From NCBI GenBank assembly GCA_003248315.1, contig QKWM01000004.1, positions 744,001 through 808,000 of the forward strand: a DNA stretch of 64,000 nt. Reading direction: 5' to 3'. Below, piece by piece: positions 53,114 to 63,209 of this stretch (the first letter of the stretch is position 1; each line of letters opens with the position of its first letter). The notes below the pieces were generated by a model. The model worked only from the letters and a program-made list of their open reading frames with translations. It was not told the DNA's origin and searched no databases. The position numbers and the translations under genes were made by a program. This DNA comes from Streptomyces sp. SW4. Its GTDB lineage: Bacteria > Actinomycetota > Actinomycetes > Streptomycetales > Streptomycetaceae.

Positions 53114-53773
53114 TCACTCCCCTTCCGTCACCGTCGACCGCCGGTTCCACGCGCGCGGCGCCCGCCAGTGGAAGCGCATCGCCAGCAGCCGCAGGACGAA
53201 GGCGGTCGCGGCCGCCAGTGCGCTGGTGAACGGGGTGAGGGCGTCGTAACGGATGCACAGGGCGATCATGGCGGCGCCGACGATGGCCGGGACGGCGTAC
53301 AGGTCGCGGTCCCAGCGCAGCAGCGACGGCACCTCGTTGGCGAGCACGTCGCGCAGCACACCGCCGCCCACCGCGGTCGCCAGGCCCAGGCAGGCCGACG
53401 CCGTCAGGCCGAGCCCGTACTCGTAGGCCTTCGTGGTCCCGGCGACGCAGAACAGGCCCAGGCCGGCCGCGTCGAAGACGTTCACGCCGGCCTGGATGCG
53501 CTCCACGTGCGGGTGCAGGAAGACCACCAGGAGCGCGGCGAGCAGCGGTGTGACGAAGTACCCCAGGTCGGTGAAGGCCGCGGGCGGCACGGCGCCGATG
53601 ACCAGGTCCCGGAAGAGCCCACCGCCGAGCGCGGTGACCTCGGCGAGGACCGCGATGCCGAACACGTCGAAGTTCTTGCGGACGGCCAGCAGCGCGCCGG
53701 AGATCGCGAAGACGAAGATGCCGACCAGGTCCAGGGTGTGCTGGACGGACGGCGTGAAGAGTTCCTGGAGCAC
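53114..53773 (-). CDS. TRIC/UPF0126 cation channel-like membrane protein
   Basis: 219 aa, intact, seven hydrophobic segments in two repeats. Each half carries the glycine-rich TRIC signature: FAISGALLAVRKNFDVFG with EVTALGGGLFRDLVIG, and VAGTTKAYEYGL with ATAVGGGVLRDVLANEVPSL. Prokaryotic TRICs are homotrimeric K+-permeable channels. The GTG at 53773 has GGAGG very close, so the exact start is uncertain. Monocistronic. Confidence 0.85.
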   Translation of the reverse strand: MLQELFTPSVQHTLDLVGIFVFAISGALLAVRKNFDVFGIAVLAEVTALGGGLFRDLVIGAVPPAAFTDLGYFVTPLLAALLVVFLHPHVERIQAGVNVFDAAGLGLFCVAGTTKAYEYGLGLTASACLGLATAVGGGVLRDVLANEVPSLLRWDRDLYAVPAIVGAAMIALCIRYDALTPFTSALAAATAFVLRLLAMRFHWRAPRAWNRRSTVTEGE

Positions 53774-53847
53774 CCCTCCATACTCGCCCAGCGCCGGGCC
53801 CCCGCCGCACGGAGCGGGCGGGGCCCGGCGCGCCGACGCCGCCGTCC

Positions 53848-55149
53848 CTACGACGTCTTCTCGGCCTTCTCGGCCTCCGGGGCCTCATCGACCTCCGACG
53901 CCTTCTCGGCCTCCGACGCCTTCTCGGCCTCCGACGCCTTCTCGGCCTCCGACGCCTTCACGTCCTCCGACGCTTCTTCGACCTCCGACGCCTTCTCGGC
54001 CTCCGGGGCCTCATCGGCCTCGTCCGTCTTCTCGGGCGAGCCCGGCTGCTCCGGTACCTTCACCGGCTCCGGACCCCCGGGCGTCTCCCCGGCCGGCGCG
54101 TGGTCCGCCACGTTCTCGCGCGCGGCGGACACCACCTCGCCGGTGGTCCGCCGCACCGTGCCCGCCGCGATCTCGGCCGCGTAGTGGCAGGCCACCCGGT
54201 GCCCGCCGCCGATGTCGGTCAGCTCGGGCCGCTCGGTCGCGCAGAGCGTGTCCTGCACCCACGGGCAGCGGGTGTGGAACCGGCACCCCGTGGGCGGGTT
54301 GGCCGGTGAGGGCAGGTCGCCGGTGAGCAGGATGCGCTCGCGCCGGTCCTCGACGTCCGGGTCCGGCACCGGCACGGCCGACATCAGGGCCTTGGTGTAC
54401 GGGTGCCGCGGCTCGGCGTAGAGGGCGTCGCTCGGCGCCTCCTCGACCAGGGCGCCGAGGTACATCACCCCGATCACGTCGGAGATGTGCCGGACCACGG
54501 CGAGGTCGTGGGCGATGACGACGTACGTCAGGCCCAGCTCCTCCTGGAGTTCCTCCAGCAGGTTGATCACCTGGGCCTGGATGGACACGTCCAGCGCGGA
54601 GACCGGCTCGTCGCAGATGATCACGTCGGGTTCCAGCACCAGGGCGCGGGCGATGCCGATGCGCTGGCGCTGACCACCGGAGAACTCGTGCGGGTAGCGC
54701 GACAGGGCGTTGGCGGGCAGCCCGACCTTGGCCAGGATCGCCTTGATCTTCTCGCGGCGCTCCTCCTGGCTGGCGCCGATGCCGTGGGCGAGCATGCCCT
54801 CGGTGAGGATCGACTCGATGTTCTGCCGCGGGTTGAGCGAGCCCAGCGGATCCTGGAAGACCATCTGGAGGCGGCGCCGGAAGCGGCGCATCTCCTCGTC
54901 GGGCAGCTTCGCCAGGTCGGTGCCGTCGAGGACGACCTCGCCCTCGGTGATGTCCACCAGGCGCAGCACGGCCCGTCCGAGGGTCGTCTTGCCGCAGCCC
55001 GACTCGCCGACCAGGCCGTAGGTCTGGCCCGCCTCGACCTTGAGCGAGACGCCGTCGACGGCGTGGACGTGACCGACCGTGCGGTCGTAGAAGATGCCCT
55101 TCTTGACCGGGAAGTGGACCTTCACTCCGTCCAGTTCGAGCAGGCTCAT
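53848..55149 (-). CDS. dppF: dipeptide/oligopeptide ABC transporter ATP-binding protein (DppF type) with acidic repeat tail
   Basis: 433 aa, intact. Residues 1-350 are a standard nucleotide-binding domain: Walker A GLVGESGCGKTTLGRAVL, Q-loop FQDPLGSLNPR, signature FSGGQRQRIGIA, Walker B IICDEPVSALD, H-loop IAHD and the C-terminal oligopeptide extension with Cys (CRFHTRCPWVQDTLCATERP). The last about 75 residues are a low-complexity tail built of KASEAE-like hexads (53850-54020) absent from typical DppF. ATG 55149 overlaps the dppD stop as ATGA. Last gene of dppABCDF. Confidence 0.94.
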   Translation of the reverse strand: MSLLELDGVKVHFPVKKGIFYDRTVGHVHAVDGVSLKVEAGQTYGLVGESGCGKTTLGRAVLRLVDITEGEVVLDGTDLAKLPDEEMRRFRRRLQMVFQDPLGSLNPRQNIESILTEGMLAHGIGASQEERREKIKAILAKVGLPANALSRYPHEFSGGQRQRIGIARALVLEPDVIICDEPVSALDVSIQAQVINLLEELQEELGLTYVVIAHDLAVVRHISDVIGVMYLGALVEEAPSDALYAEPRHPYTKALMSAVPVPDPDVEDRRERILLTGDLPSPANPPTGCRFHTRCPWVQDTLCATERPELTDIGGGHRVACHYAAEIAAGTVRRTTGEVVSAARENVADHAPAGETPGGPEPVKVPEQPGSPEKTDEADEAPEAEKASEVEEASEDVKASEAEKASEAEKASEAEKASEVDEAPEAEKAEKTS

Positions 55150-56148
55150 GCGGGGACCTCCTCGGCCCGGGCGTCGTCGAGTACGGGGTGGACGCACCGC
55201 ACCTGGTGCCCGGCCGCGCGCGGCTCGGTCAGCGCGGGCGTGCCGGTCAGGCAGTCCACCTCGTAGCGGTCGCAGCGGGGGCGAAGGCGCAGCCGTCGGC
55301 CCAGGCGATCCGGTCGTTGATGGAGCCGCGCACCGGGGTGAGCGGCTCGCCGCGCGGCGCGTCCAGGCGCGGGATGGAGCCCAGCAGGCCGTGCGCGTAC
55401 GGGTGGGTGGGGTGGGCGAACAGCTCCCGGCGCCCGGCCGACTCCACGACCTTGCCCGCGTACAGGACGTTGACCTGGTCGCACAGGCCGGCGACCACGC
55501 CCAGGTCGTGGGTGATCATCAGCAGGGCGGTGCCCTCCTGGTCGACCAGTTCCTTGAGCAGTTCCAGGATCTGCGCCTGGATCGTCACGTCGAGCGCCGT
55601 GGTGGGCTCGTCGGCGATCAGCAGCTTCGGGGCGCAGGCCACCGCCATGGCGATCAGCGCGCGCTGGCGCATGCCGCCGGACATCTGGTGCGGGTACTCC
55701 TTGAGCCGCCGGGTGGGGTCGGGGATGCCGACCCGGTCCAGGAGGTGGGCCGCCTCCTTGCGGGCGGCCTCGCCCTTCATGCCCCGGTGGCGCTGGAGGA
55801 TCTCGGTGACCTGCAGGCCGATGGGATGACCGGGTTCAGGGAGGACAGCGGGTCCTGGAAGATCATGGCCATGCGGCTGCCGCGCAGGTCGCGCAGGGCC
55901 CTGGGGCTCAGGGTGAGCAGGTCCGTGCCGTCGAACTCGGCCCGGCCGCCGACGGTGACGCCCTTGCGGGGCAGCAGGCCCATCAGCGCCAGCGACGTGA
56001 CGGACTTGCCGCAGCCCGACTCGCCGACCAGCCCCACGACCTGGCCCTGGTCGACGGAGAAGGAGACGCCGTCGACCGCGCGGGACTCCTTGCGGCCGTG
56101 CTGTCCGCCGAAGGTGACGGTCAGTTCGTCGACTGAGAGAAGTGGCAT
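55146..56148 (-). CDS. dppD: dipeptide/oligopeptide ABC transporter ATP-binding protein, DppD type (two frame breaks)
   Basis: About 334 aa after repair near 55825 and 55276. Walker A GLVGESGCGKSVTSLALMGL, Q-loop FQDPLSSLNP, signature MSGGMRQRALIA, Walker B LLIADEPTTALD, H-loop [11 protein letters not shown], then the Cys-bearing C-terminus (DGCAFAPRCDRYEVDCL after repair). It pairs with DppF to power import. ATG 56148, 7 bp after the dppC stop. Confidence 0.93.
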
Positions 56149-56154
56149 GGTGGT

Positions 56155-57110
56155 TCAGCCTCGCAGCTTCGGGTCGAGGGCTTCCCGCATGGCCTCGCCG
56201 AGCAGGGTGAAGCCGAGGGCGGTGATGATGATGCCGACCGCCGGGTAGACCGCCATCAGCGGCGCGTTGTCGAAGAAGCGCTGCGCCTGGGAGAGCATGA
56301 CGCCCCACTCGGGAACCGCCGGGTCGGGGTTGCCGAGGCCCAGGTAGGACAGGGCGGCGGCCTCGATGATCGCGGTGGCCAGGGAGAGCGTCGCCTGGAC
56401 GATCACCGGGCTCAGCGAGTTCGGCATGATCTGCGTGACGACGATGCGGCGCCGGCGGACGCCGAGGGCGCGGGCGGCCAGGACGTAGTCGGTGCCTCCT
56501 TGCGCGAGCATCGAGCCGCGCAGCAGGCGGGCGAAGATCGGCACCTGGACGACACCGACGGCGATCATCACCGTGGTCAGGGACTGGCCCATGACGGCGG
56601 CGACGGACACGGCCAGCAGCAGGGAGGGCAGCGCCAGCATCATGTCGGTGACCCGCATGATGAGGGAGTCCAGGCGCTTGCCCGGCTCGCCGCCCAGGGT
56701 GGCCGCGGCGCCCGAGAGGCCGCCGATCAGGAAGCCGACGACGAGGCCGATCAGGGTCGCGACGACACCGACGAGCAGGGTCTGCCGGGCGCCGACCAGC
56801 ATCCGGGAGAACATGTCCCGGCCCAGGTGGTCCAGGCCGAGCCAGTTCTCGGCGCGCGGGCCGACGAACTTGCCCTGGTTCACCAGGACCTCCCGCGCCA
56901 GGCCTGGGTGGTCGGCGAGTGGGGGGCGATCCAGGGGCCGATGACGGCGAGGATCACGAAGACGCCGATGATGCAGGCGCCGATGATCGCCATCTTGCTG
57001 GACTTCAGCCGGCGGAACGCCTCCCGCCACAGGCTGGCGCCGGTCGTGGTCTCCTGCTGGGCGGTGAGCTCCGCGAGGCGCTGGATCTTCTCGGTCTTTG
57101 TGGTGCTCAC
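56155..57110 (-). CDS. dppC: dipeptide/oligopeptide ABC transporter permease, DppC type (one frame break near 56893)
   Basis: About 318 aa after repair. First TM (SSKMAIIGACIIGVFVILAV) and an N-terminal extracytoplasmic loop (NWLGLDHLGRDMFSRMLVGA), then five TM helices with the EAA loop DYVLAARALGVRRRRIVVTQ and the C-terminal LSYLGLGNPDPAVPEWG signature. GTG 57110, immediately after dppB. Break at AWRG/EVLVNQ in a G run. Confidence 0.93.
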
Positions 57111-57111
57111 G

Positions 57112-58115
57112 TCAGTGCACCCGCACTCTCGGGTCGATGAGGCTGTACGCCACGTCCACCAGCAGGTTGATCAGGACGTACGTGATCGCGATGAACATGA
57201 TGAAGCCGACCAGCACCGGGTAGTCGCGTCCGTCGATCGCGGTCCGGATGAAGGAGCCGATGCCGCCGAAGGAGAAGACGGACTCGGTCAGGACGGCTCC
57301 CGACAGCAGCGATCCGGTCAGCAGGCCGACCGCGGTGACCACCGGCAGCATGGCGTTGCGCAGCACGTGCCGCTCGCGCACCACGCGCCGCCGCAGGCCC
57401 TTGGACTCGGCGGTGCGGACGTAGTCCTCGCCCAGCACCTCCAGGACGCTGGCGCGGGTCATGCGCACGATGACGGCGAGCGGGATGGACGCCAGGGTGA
57501 CGGCGGGCAGCACCAGGTGGGTGATCGCGTCCCAGGACGCGTCGAACTCCCCGGTGAGGATGCCGTCCAGGACGGCGAAGCCGGTGACGTCGGTGGCGTC
57601 GATGCCGGTGTCCTGCCGGCCGTAGCTGGGGAAGATGCCCAGCTGGACGGCGAAGACGCCCTTGAGGATGAGCGCCAGGAAGAAGACCGGGATGCAGATG
57701 CCGACCAGGGATCCGGAGACGGCCGTGACGTCGAGCCAGCCGCCCCGCTTGCGGGCGGCGAAGTAGCCCAGCGGGACGCCGACCGCGATGGCGATGATCA
57801 TCGCGGTGACGGACAGTTCGACGGTGGCCGGGAACCGCAGGGTGAACTCGTCCCAGACCGGCTGCCCGGTCTGCGTCGAGGTGCCCAGGTCGAGTTCGGC
57901 GATGCGCTTCAGGAAGCGCCAGTACTGGACGTACAGGGGCTCGTCGAGCCCCAGGGCACGGTTGATGCGTGCCACTTCGGCCGCGGTGGCCTTCTCCCCA
58001 GGATCGCTGAGGCGGGTCCGCCGGGCAGTCGGTTGAGCCAGATGAACAGCAGAACCGACAGGCCGAGCAGGGTGGGAATGAGTTGGAGCAGTCGTCGTAC
58101 GACGAGACGCAACAC
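57112..58115 (-). CDS. dppB: dipeptide/oligopeptide ABC transporter permease, DppB type (one frame break near 57998)
   Basis: About 334 aa after repair. It starts MLRLVVRRLLQLIPTLLGLS, the typical DppB first TM. The EAA loop is LGEDYVRTAESKGLRRRVVR, followed by the conserved RNAMLPVVTAVGLLTGSLLS, and it ends near LIDPRVRVH. GTG 58115. The frame changes at AILG/EKATAAE in a G run. It forms the membrane channel with DppC. Confidence 0.93.
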
Positions 58116-58151
58116 CCCGCATGCCCCTTTCTTACGAGTGTGCCTTCATGA

Positions 58152-58195
58152 ACGGGTCCGCCCGGCCGCCGAGTGCAGCAGCCGAACGGACCCGT
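58152..58195 (-). terminator. intercistronic hairpin between dppA and dppB
   Basis: 9-bp perfect arms ACGGGTCCG / CGGACCCGT around a 26-nt loop, 22 bp past the dppA stop. It probably causes partial termination or mRNA stabilisation, so the binding protein is made in excess over the permease. Confidence 0.55.
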
Positions 58196-58216
58196 GGGTG
58201 ATGCCTGTCTTTCCGC

Positions 58217-59887
58217 TTACTTGAAGGAGACTTCCGCGAAGTTCTCCTGCGTCAGCGGGGAGACCTTCGGCGGGTTGACGTCCTTGCCGAACGCGATGGC
58301 CGGCGGGGACGAGGAGATCGGGACACCCGGCAGGTAGTCCATGATGGCCTCGTTGGCCGCCTTGTAGGCGTCGGTGCGCTTGGCGGGGTCGGCGAACTGC
58401 GAGCCGGCGTTCACCGCGTCGAAGACCTTGTCGTTCTTGAAGCCCCACGCCTTGTCGTAGTGGGCGAACCAGGTGCCGATGAAGTTGTAGCCGTCGTTGA
58501 AGTCACCGGTCCAGCCCAGCATGTACAGCGGGCAGGCACCCGCCTCGGTGGCGTCCACGTAGTCCGGAGTCCACTTCATGGGCTTGGGGTTGACCTTGAT
58601 GCCGGCCTTCTCCAGGTCGGCCTTCATCAGCTCGAACAGGTCCTGCGGGGCAGGCATGTACGGGCGGGTGACCTCGGTCGGGTAGCAGAAGTCGATCTTG
58701 AGGCCGCTCTCCCCGGCGTCCGCGAGGAGCTGCTTGGCCTTGGCCGTGTCGAAGGGGTACTTCTTCACGTTCTCCGAGTAGCCCGCGACGGTGTCCGGCA
58801 TGAACTGCGTGGCCACCTTGCCGCCCTCGGGCAGCTGGGTCTTGACCAGGTTCTCGCGGTCGAGTGCGTGCGCGATCGCCTGGCGGACCTCCTTCTTCTT
58901 CAGCGCGGGGGCCTTCTCCTGCGTCATGCCGAGGTAGAGGAGGTTGAAGACGCCACGGGTCGGGACCTGGAAGCCCTCGTTCTCCAGCGTCTTGACGTCG
59001 GCCGGCGCGACCAGGTCGTAGCCGTCGATGTCACCGGCCTGGAGCGCCTGGCGGCGGCCGTCCTCGGTGTCGATGGTGCGGAAGACCAGGTTCTTCACCT
59101 TGGCCTTCTCCTCGCCCCAGTAGTCGTCGAAGCGGGTGAGGGTGACTTCCTTGTTGCCCTTGTTCCACTTCGAGATCTTGTACGGGCCGGTGCCGGCGAC
59201 GAGACCGGCCTCCTGGCTGTACTTGGGGTACGTGATGGCGTCGCCGCTCTCGGACGCCTCCTGCTTCTCGTACTCCTTGATGGCCTTCGGCGAGTGGATG
59301 GCCAGGGCCTGCAGCGAGAAACCGCCGGGCAGGTTCGCGGAGGGCTTCTTGACCTCGATGACGGCGGTGTGCTCGTCCTTCGCGGTGCAGGACTTGTAGT
59401 TCGCCTCCGGCGTCTCCTTGTCCTCGTTCTTGGCGAAGCCACCCATGATCTTCTGCCAGTAGTACGACACCGCGCTGGACTGGTAGGTGCCCGTCCAGTT
59501 GAACCAGTGGTCGTAGTTGGCGCACACGGCCGCGGCGTTGAACGTCTCGCCGTCGTGGAACTTCACGCCCTTGCGGAGGTTGAAGGTCCAGACCGTGCCC
59601 TTGTCGTTGCTCTCCCAGCTCTCGGCGAGACCGCCGACGAGCTTGGTGCCGCCGGGCTCGTGCTCGATCAGCGCCTCGAAGGCCTGGCGGGTGACCCGGA
59701 AGGTCTCGCCATCGCTCGCAAGGGCCGGGTCCAGTGAGGCGGGGTCGCCCGGGGCGCCGAACACGAACGTGTCCTTGTCGCCCTTCGAGTCTTCCTTGTC
59801 ACGTTCACTGGCACAGCCGGTGGCGATCAGGCCGACCGCCAACGCGGCCGTGATCGCCCTGGCGGCGCGGGATCTGGATATGCGCAT
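58217..59887 (-). CDS. dppA: dipeptide/oligopeptide ABC transporter substrate-binding lipoprotein
   Basis: 556 aa, intact. N-terminal lipoprotein signal (ITAALAVGLIATGCAS, lipobox ATGC) and a polar linker, then SBP_bac_5: LDPALASDGETFRVTRQAFE, LAESWESNDKGTVWTFNLRK then GVKFHDGETF, GTGPYKISKWNKGNKEVTLT, and a C-terminal YMLGWTGDFNDGYNFIGTWF. It captures extracellular peptides for the DppBCDF importer. First gene of the operon; its 276-bp upstream region contains GGGAC / GTCCC at 59950-59961. Confidence 0.94.
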   Translation of the reverse strand: MRISRSRAARAITAALAVGLIATGCASERDKEDSKGDKDTFVFGAPGDPASLDPALASDGETFRVTRQAFEALIEHEPGGTKLVGGLAESWESNDKGTVWTFNLRKGVKFHDGETFNAAAVCANYDHWFNWTGTYQSSAVSYYWQKIMGGFAKNEDKETPEANYKSCTAKDEHTAVIEVKKPSANLPGGFSLQALAIHSPKAIKEYEKQEASESGDAITYPKYSQEAGLVAGTGPYKISKWNKGNKEVTLTRFDDYWGEEKAKVKNLVFRTIDTEDGRRQALQAGDIDGYDLVAPADVKTLENEGFQVPTRGVFNLLYLGMTQEKAPALKKKEVRQAIAHALDRENLVKTQLPEGGKVATQFMPDTVAGYSENVKKYPFDTAKAKQLLADAGESGLKIDFCYPTEVTRPYMPAPQDLFELMKADLEKAGIKVNPKPMKWTPDYVDATEAGACPLYMLGWTGDFNDGYNFIGTWFAHYDKAWGFKNDKVFDAVNAGSQFADPAKRTDAYKAANEAIMDYLPGVPISSSPPAIAFGKDVNPPKVSPLTQENFAEVSFK

Positions 59888-60130
59888 AGGGAGGCCACTC
59901 CGGGTTCCGCTGAAGGGAATGCACTGTTGACCGCCTGAACACTACAGACGGGACACGTCCCGGAGAACAGTCCGGATAGCGGTGATACCTAGCTGAGATC
60001 TGAACACTCGATAAATCGGATGCTTCCGGTACATCGGGGGTGCGGGCGCTCAACTCGCCTGACACGGCGGTACGTTCGCAGGTCGGGGCATCCGCGGCCG
60101 GGAGGGGCCCGCAGGGCCGGTCCGCTCGGC

Positions 60131-60187
60131 AGGCGTGCGGGGCGTCAGCAGGCGTGCGCAGCGTCAGTAGGCGTGCGGAGCGGCCGT
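60131..60187. repeat. 19-bp tandem repeat, 3 copies
   Basis: Units begin 60131, 60150 and 60169, each AGGCGTGCG followed by a variant of GAGCGTCAGT. It straddles the stop codon of the SseB-like gene (last copy is coding). The rest of 59888-60163 shows only the dppA promoter region. Confidence 0.7.
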
Positions 60188-60975
60188 GCCGGGCCGGTGT
60201 CCGGGCGCCGGCGGGTATCCGTAGCCGCCGGCCGGGGCGGCGGCGTGCGCCTCGCGGTCGTAGAAGGGGCGGGCGTTGGCCCGCAGCCACATGGCGACCG
60301 GGTCGAAGGCGTCGGACATCGCCACCGTGGACACCGGCAGCCCGTCCGGGACCGCGCCGACGGACTGCTGCATCATCGCGCGCACCGCGTCCAGGGACGG
60401 CGGGGAGGTGTCGTACACGTCCAGGCCGATGGCGAGGTAGGGCGCCCCGAGGGCCGGCTGCACCCAGGCGCGGCGCAGCGAGCGGACGGCCGGGGTGCGG
60501 TGGGCGTTCTGCGTGAGCAGGGCGTAGAACTGGGGGATCTCGATGGCCGGTTCGGACAGCCGCAGGGGGCCCGCGGGCTGGCGGTCCAGGCCGGTGGCGA
60601 TGCGGCGCAGGTCGAGCCAGGGGATGCCGACGCCGCCGCCGGGGCGTGCGGGTTGAGCCACAGGCCGTAGCGCTCGGGGTACAGGGCGCGGGCCACTTCC
60701 AGGCCGTCGACGACCTCGTACGAGCGGTTCCAGCCGCTGGCCGACAGCTCCTGGGCGGAGGTGACGCAGGGCGCGTAGCCGAAGCCGCCGACCTCCATGC
60801 TCCCGTACTGGGCGTCCGGGGAACCGGCCTGGCCGTGCCACAGCAGCATCCAGACCTGGCCGGAGGCGGGGGTGGCGAGCGCGCGCAGGAGCGCCTCGTA
60901 GGCGTCGTAGCGCCCGGGCGTCACCTGGCGCAGCATGTGCTCGACCTGTCCGGTCGCGGTGCCGCTGGCGCTCAC
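60164..60975 (-). CDS. SseB-family protein 1 (one frame break near 60641)
   Basis: About 270 aa after repair. N-terminal SseB-like part: MLRQVTPGRYDAYEALLRAL, ASGQVWMLLWHGQAGSPDAQ. C-terminal SseB_C part: RTPAVRSLRRAWVQPALGAP then YLAIGLDVYDT. The tail is Pro/Gly/Tyr-rich (GGYGYPPAPGHRPG). SseB was named for enhanced serine sensitivity in E. coli; molecular role unknown. GTG 60975. Paralogue of the gene at 61221-62008. Confidence 0.75.
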
Positions 60976-61122
60976 GTGTATCGCCCCTTCTGGAGGTTCC
61001 CCGGTGATGGGACCAGCTTAAGGCTCCGGGGACCGGGGGCGCCCTGGAGCCCGGAGGTCGGCGGTGCGCGGCGGTACGGGTGAGGAGGACGTTCCGGGGC
61101 TGCCTTCGCCGAAGTTCACAGG

Positions 61123-61182
61123 CTCCTCCGCCGAAGTCCACGGGCTCCTTGGTCCACGGGCTCCTCCGCCGAAGTCCACGGG
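61123..61182. repeat. 22-bp repeat around a 16-bp partial copy
   Basis: Identical 22-bp units at 61123-61144 and 61161-61182 (containing CTCCTCCGCCGAAGTCCAC) flank a 16-bp shortened copy. It lies in the gap between the two SseB-like genes; the rest of 60976-61220 holds nothing else I recognise. Confidence 0.75.
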
Positions 61183-61220
61183 CCCCCGGCGCCGGAGTTG
61201 CGGCCTCCCTTCACCGGAGG

Positions 61221-62008
61221 TCACAGGCCCCGTTCGTAGAAGGGGCGCACCCGGTCCCGCATCCAGGTGCACACCGGGTCCTGGGCCGCCTCCAGGAGGA
61301 CCAGGTTGACCGGCCACCGCGCGGGGCCTTGGCCAGGGCGCGGCCCAGGGCCTCGAGCGGCAGGGCGCGGGCGTCGCCCTCCCAGTGGGTCAGCTCGACG
61401 CCGACGAACAGGACCGGGTCGGCGGTCTCGATCGCGGCGAGGCAGCGGCGGGCGGTGCGCACCACGCCGACGGCGTCGAACTCGGCGGAGGCGGCGGAGA
61501 GGAAGTCGACCGGGTCGTCCTGCCAGTCGGGTTCGAAGAGCCGGACCCGGCCGCCGCTCGCGGGGCCGTCCAGCGGGGTGCGGCCGGCCCGGCACAGTTC
61601 GGCCACGGCGGGCGGCGGCAGGGGTATGCCGACGACGCCCTCGGGGTTCACGATGATGCCGACCTGCGGCGGCAGTCCCCGGGCGAACTCCACGGCGGGG
61701 GCGACGGTGTACGCCATGTGCGCCCCGGCCACCTGCCGGAACTGCTCCTCGGAGCTGAACACCGGCACGTACGCCTGGCCCTCGATCTCCAGCGTGGGCA
61801 GGTCGAGGGGCCCGCTGTGCGGGCCGCCGCCGGACGGCAGCGGCACCCAGACGAAGCTGCGGCCGAGGACCTCGACGATCCGGCCGCCGGCCGACGGCAC
61901 GCCGAGGGCGGCCGACAGCACCTCCTCCAGCTCGTTGCCCGGCCATCCGCCGTGCGGATGGGGATGCGCCTGTGCCGGGAAGTCCGGGGGGCCCGCTGGG
62001 AAGTCCAT
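61221..62008 (-). CDS. SseB-family protein 2 (one frame break near 61320)
   Basis: About 262 aa after repair. N-terminus Pro/His-rich (MDFPAGPPDFPAQAHPHPHG), then the SseB domain (GGRIVEVLGRSFVWVPLPS, YVPVFSSEEQFRQVAGAHMA, ELCRAGRTPLDGP) and the SseB_C-like end (RCLAAIETADPVLFVGVELT, CTWMRDRVRPFYERGL). The final segment resembles the end of SseB-family protein 1 (ANARPFYDREA), supporting a tandem duplication. ATG 62008. Function unknown. Confidence 0.75.
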
Positions 62009-62092
62009 CTGTTCCTACCGCCTGGTCGAACCGCTGCTGTGGCGGAAAGAAGGCTAACCCCGCCGGGCTCGGGCGGGCCGCCCCGGGCGCCG

Positions 62093-62760
62093 TCAGCCGG
62101 TGAAGCCGATCCGGCGCAGCGCGTCCGCCGCCGCCCGGTCGAGCAGGACCGCCGAGGCGCAGCCCCGCGGCAGGCTGCCGCGGGCGGCGGAGCGCAGCAG
62201 CCGGGTCATGGCCGCGCGGTGCCGCCGGAACGCGTAGCGGGAGACGCCCCGGCCGCGCTCGCGCTGTCCGGCCAGCGCCTCCTCGGCACTGACGTCGAGC
62301 AGCACCAGATGCAGGCCGGTGCCCCGGCGGCGGGCCTCGCGGGCCAGCCAGGCCCGCACCCAGGCCTGGGTGCCGCAGTCGTGCACGACGACGCCCCGGC
62401 CCGCGCGCAGTGCGCGGCGCAGCCCGGTGTAGTGGGCGAGCCGGACCAGCGGCCGGTAGACCGCGTACGGCAGGAAGCGCGGCATGCGGCGGTCCCAGCG
62501 GTCGCGGGTGTCCTGGGAGTCGATGCGCGTCCCCGGAACCGTGCGCCGCATCAGCGTGGACTTGCCGCTGCCGGGCAGGCCGGTGACGACGACGACGTCG
62601 CCGGGCCCGAAGAGCAGCGCGCGGGGCTGCGGCCCGCCCTGTCCCGCAGGTCGCGGACGACGGGTGCGGGCCGGCCGGCACACGCCTGGCGGGCCGGGGC
62701 GGCGTGCTGCTTGGGCAGCGCGACGCCCGAGGTCGTGGCGTACGCCGTGGTCCTGTTCAC
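62093..62760 (-). CDS. P-loop kinase-like ATPase (one frame break near 62640)
   Basis: About 222 aa after repair. Walker A VVVVTGLPGSGKSTLMRRTV, then ARIDSQDTRDRW-like region, GRGVVVHDCGTQAWVRAWLA and a LID-like ERGRGVSRYAFRRHRAAM, the layout of small AAA_33-type nucleoside/zeta-toxin-like kinases. N-terminus about 40 residues polar (TTAYATTSGVALPKQHAAPA). GTG 62760 with GGGGAGG upstream. It shares strand with the SseB pair and diverges from gcvT. Substrate unknown. Confidence 0.75.
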
Positions 62761-62944
62761 CGTGATCGTCCTCCCCTGGGGCGGTTCACGAGTTCCCGTC
62801 CCCGTCGAGTGTAAAGAGAAGGTAATGCGGGAGTCTCGCGCTTTCGTGTGCGTGCTGCCACAACCCGGTCACAAAGAGCTTGCTCTGCCACGAGCGGAGG
62901 ATGCGTGCAATGATGTGCGCGCCAACTGCATACCGGCCGTTTGA

Positions 62945-63168
62945 ATCCGCGCGGGAGAGTTCCCAGCCAGTCGCCGTACTCGGCTGGGGCGCCGAAGGAG
63001 CAAGTCCCTCCCTTGAATCTCTCAGGCCCCGTTACCGCGCGGGCGAGGCACATCTGAAAAGCGGGCCGCCGTCGACGGCGGCTCCACCCAAGGTGCAAGT
63101 CCTGATCGCCGTGCCGACGGCGGTCATGGCGAACCTCTCAGGTTCCGATGACAGATGGGGAGGATCCA
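62945..63168 (+). ncRNA. tandem glycine riboswitch
   Basis: Two aptamers in series. The first (about 62947-63058) has GCGGGAGAG, GCCGAAGGAGCAA and CTCTCAGGCCCCGTTACCGC. The second (about 63061-63168) has ACCCAAGGTGCAAGTCC, GAACCTCTCAGGTTCCGATG and ACAGATGGGGAGG. These are the conserved glycine-aptamer cores. It lies 42 bp before gcvT and should switch on glycine cleavage when glycine is abundant, as shown for Streptomyces gcv genes. The upstream stretch 62761-62944 presumably holds the promoter, but I could not place it. Confidence 0.93.
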
Positions 63169-63209
63169 CCTCGCCCGTTTCGCGTCATGCCCTGGGAGAC
63201 GACCGACCG

